Source of the DNA: CADCVQ01 sp038260305
GTDB lineage: Bacteria; Actinomycetota; Thermoleophilia; Solirubrobacterales; Solirubrobacteraceae
Length of the DNA: 64,000 nt
Direction of reading: 5' to 3'
Assembly (NCBI GenBank): GCA_038260305.1
Contig: JBBSNY010000001.1
Span: 310,001-374,000, forward strand
The notes under the pieces were generated by a model. The model was not told where the DNA came from, did no database searches, and saw only the letters and a program-made list of their open reading frames with translations. This document shows, one piece after another, positions 63,818-64,000 of the stretch; the stretch's first letter is position 1; each line of letters begins with the position of its first letter. Made by a program: the position numbers and the translations under genes.

Positions 63818-63846
63818 ATTCTAGATGGTTGCGCGTGCAACTACAA
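63818..63846 (-). promoter_or_regulatory. ABC exporter promoter with MarR-type operator
   Basis: On the minus strand, -35 TTGTAG and -10 TAGAAT (complement of 63818-63823) are 17 nt apart. The spacer contains GTTGCACGCGCAAC, a near-perfect palindrome of the TTGC-N4-GCAA type bound by MarR-family repressors. No MarR gene is inside the window. Confidence 0.6.
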
Positions 63847-63851
63847 GACGC

Positions 63852-64000
63852 ATGTCGCCCGGGCGGCGCAGACTCGCGCACCTTGCGATCCTGCCGTCGA
63901 TGTGGACAACGCCGCCAAGCCAGCGAAGGGCACTAGCCGTGACGGGCCCGAGCGTGCTCGCGCTTGTGTATCTCGCGTGCGCCACGCTCGCGCCGCCCGC
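63852..64000 (+). CDS. Possible secreted protein, N-terminus only
   Basis: Open to the right edge from ATG 63852 or, more likely, GTG 63939 (TGPSVLALVYLACATLAPPA, signal-peptide-like). Divergent from the ABC exporter. Too short to identify. Confidence 0.3.
   Translation, partial: MSPGRRRLAHLAILPSMWTTPPSQRRALAVTGPSVLALVYLACATLAPP

Overview
The window is a high-GC chromosomal segment of an actinobacterium. Gene content (eno next to an FtsB/DivIC-like gene, CsrA, leaderless genes, many secreted proteins ending in basic beta-rich tails, small families I associate with Thermoleophilia) points to a Solirubrobacterales-type organism. That placement is inference from protein resemblance, not from a search.

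Layout. 1-14 kb is housekeeping: the tail of a secreted Ig-like protein, mfd, a SurA/PpiC lipoprotein, mazG-eno-FtsB-like, csrA, a thermonuclease, a YbdK-like carboxylate-amine ligase, a zinc-ribbon pseudo-rhomboid, an Lrp-type domain protein and CsaA. 14-21.7 kb holds an ECF sigma factor fused to its own anti-sigma-like zinc finger, tRNA-Leu(UAA), a secreted GH-A-like glycosidase, an HxlR regulator divergent from a DsbA-like protein, a TPP enzyme, a candidate structured RNA, Ppx/GppA and the initiator tRNA.

21.69-28.86 kb is a genomic island inserted in the 3' end of the initiator tRNA gene. Perfect 69-nt direct repeats bound it. It carries a tyrosine recombinase broken by one in-frame stop, a HipBA module, an excisionase relic, a truncated AbiEi-Fic gene fused tail-to-tail with an HNH gene, and an AbiEi/AbiEii-like pair. 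Its right end has a cluster of GTTCC/GGAAC elements. Degenerate material continues to about 29.7 kb.

29.7-46.5 kb holds secreted hydrolases, a methylation locus and a globin operon. In the methylation locus, two neighbouring proteins each fuse a methionine-synthase-like domain to a SAM methyltransferase; beside them are a GAF-LuxR regulator and a divergent thiolase-like gene. The globin operon joins a truncated haemoglobin to four small one-helix membrane proteins, three of whose junctions are 4-nt overlaps. These two are the best candidates for undescribed systems. 46.5-64 kb has moeA, a small gene whose start abuts a LexA-type palindrome, a superoxide dismutase with a 97-residue extra domain, a second dead integrase beside a TIR/deoxyribosyltransferase-like plus HEPN-motif pair (possible defence locus), an SNF2 helicase, a two-gene YeeE-type transporter, a subtilase overlapping a secreted partner, and an ABC exporter.

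Expression logic. Most genes have no Shine-Dalgarno; instead a TANNNT hexamer ends 5-10 nt before the start codon, so leaderless mRNAs dominate. Genes with good ribosome sites (csrA, eno, globin, SOD, the 700-residue methyltransferase) are the exception. Within operons, 1-nt or 4-nt stop/start overlaps (ATGA, GTGA, TGATG) are very common.
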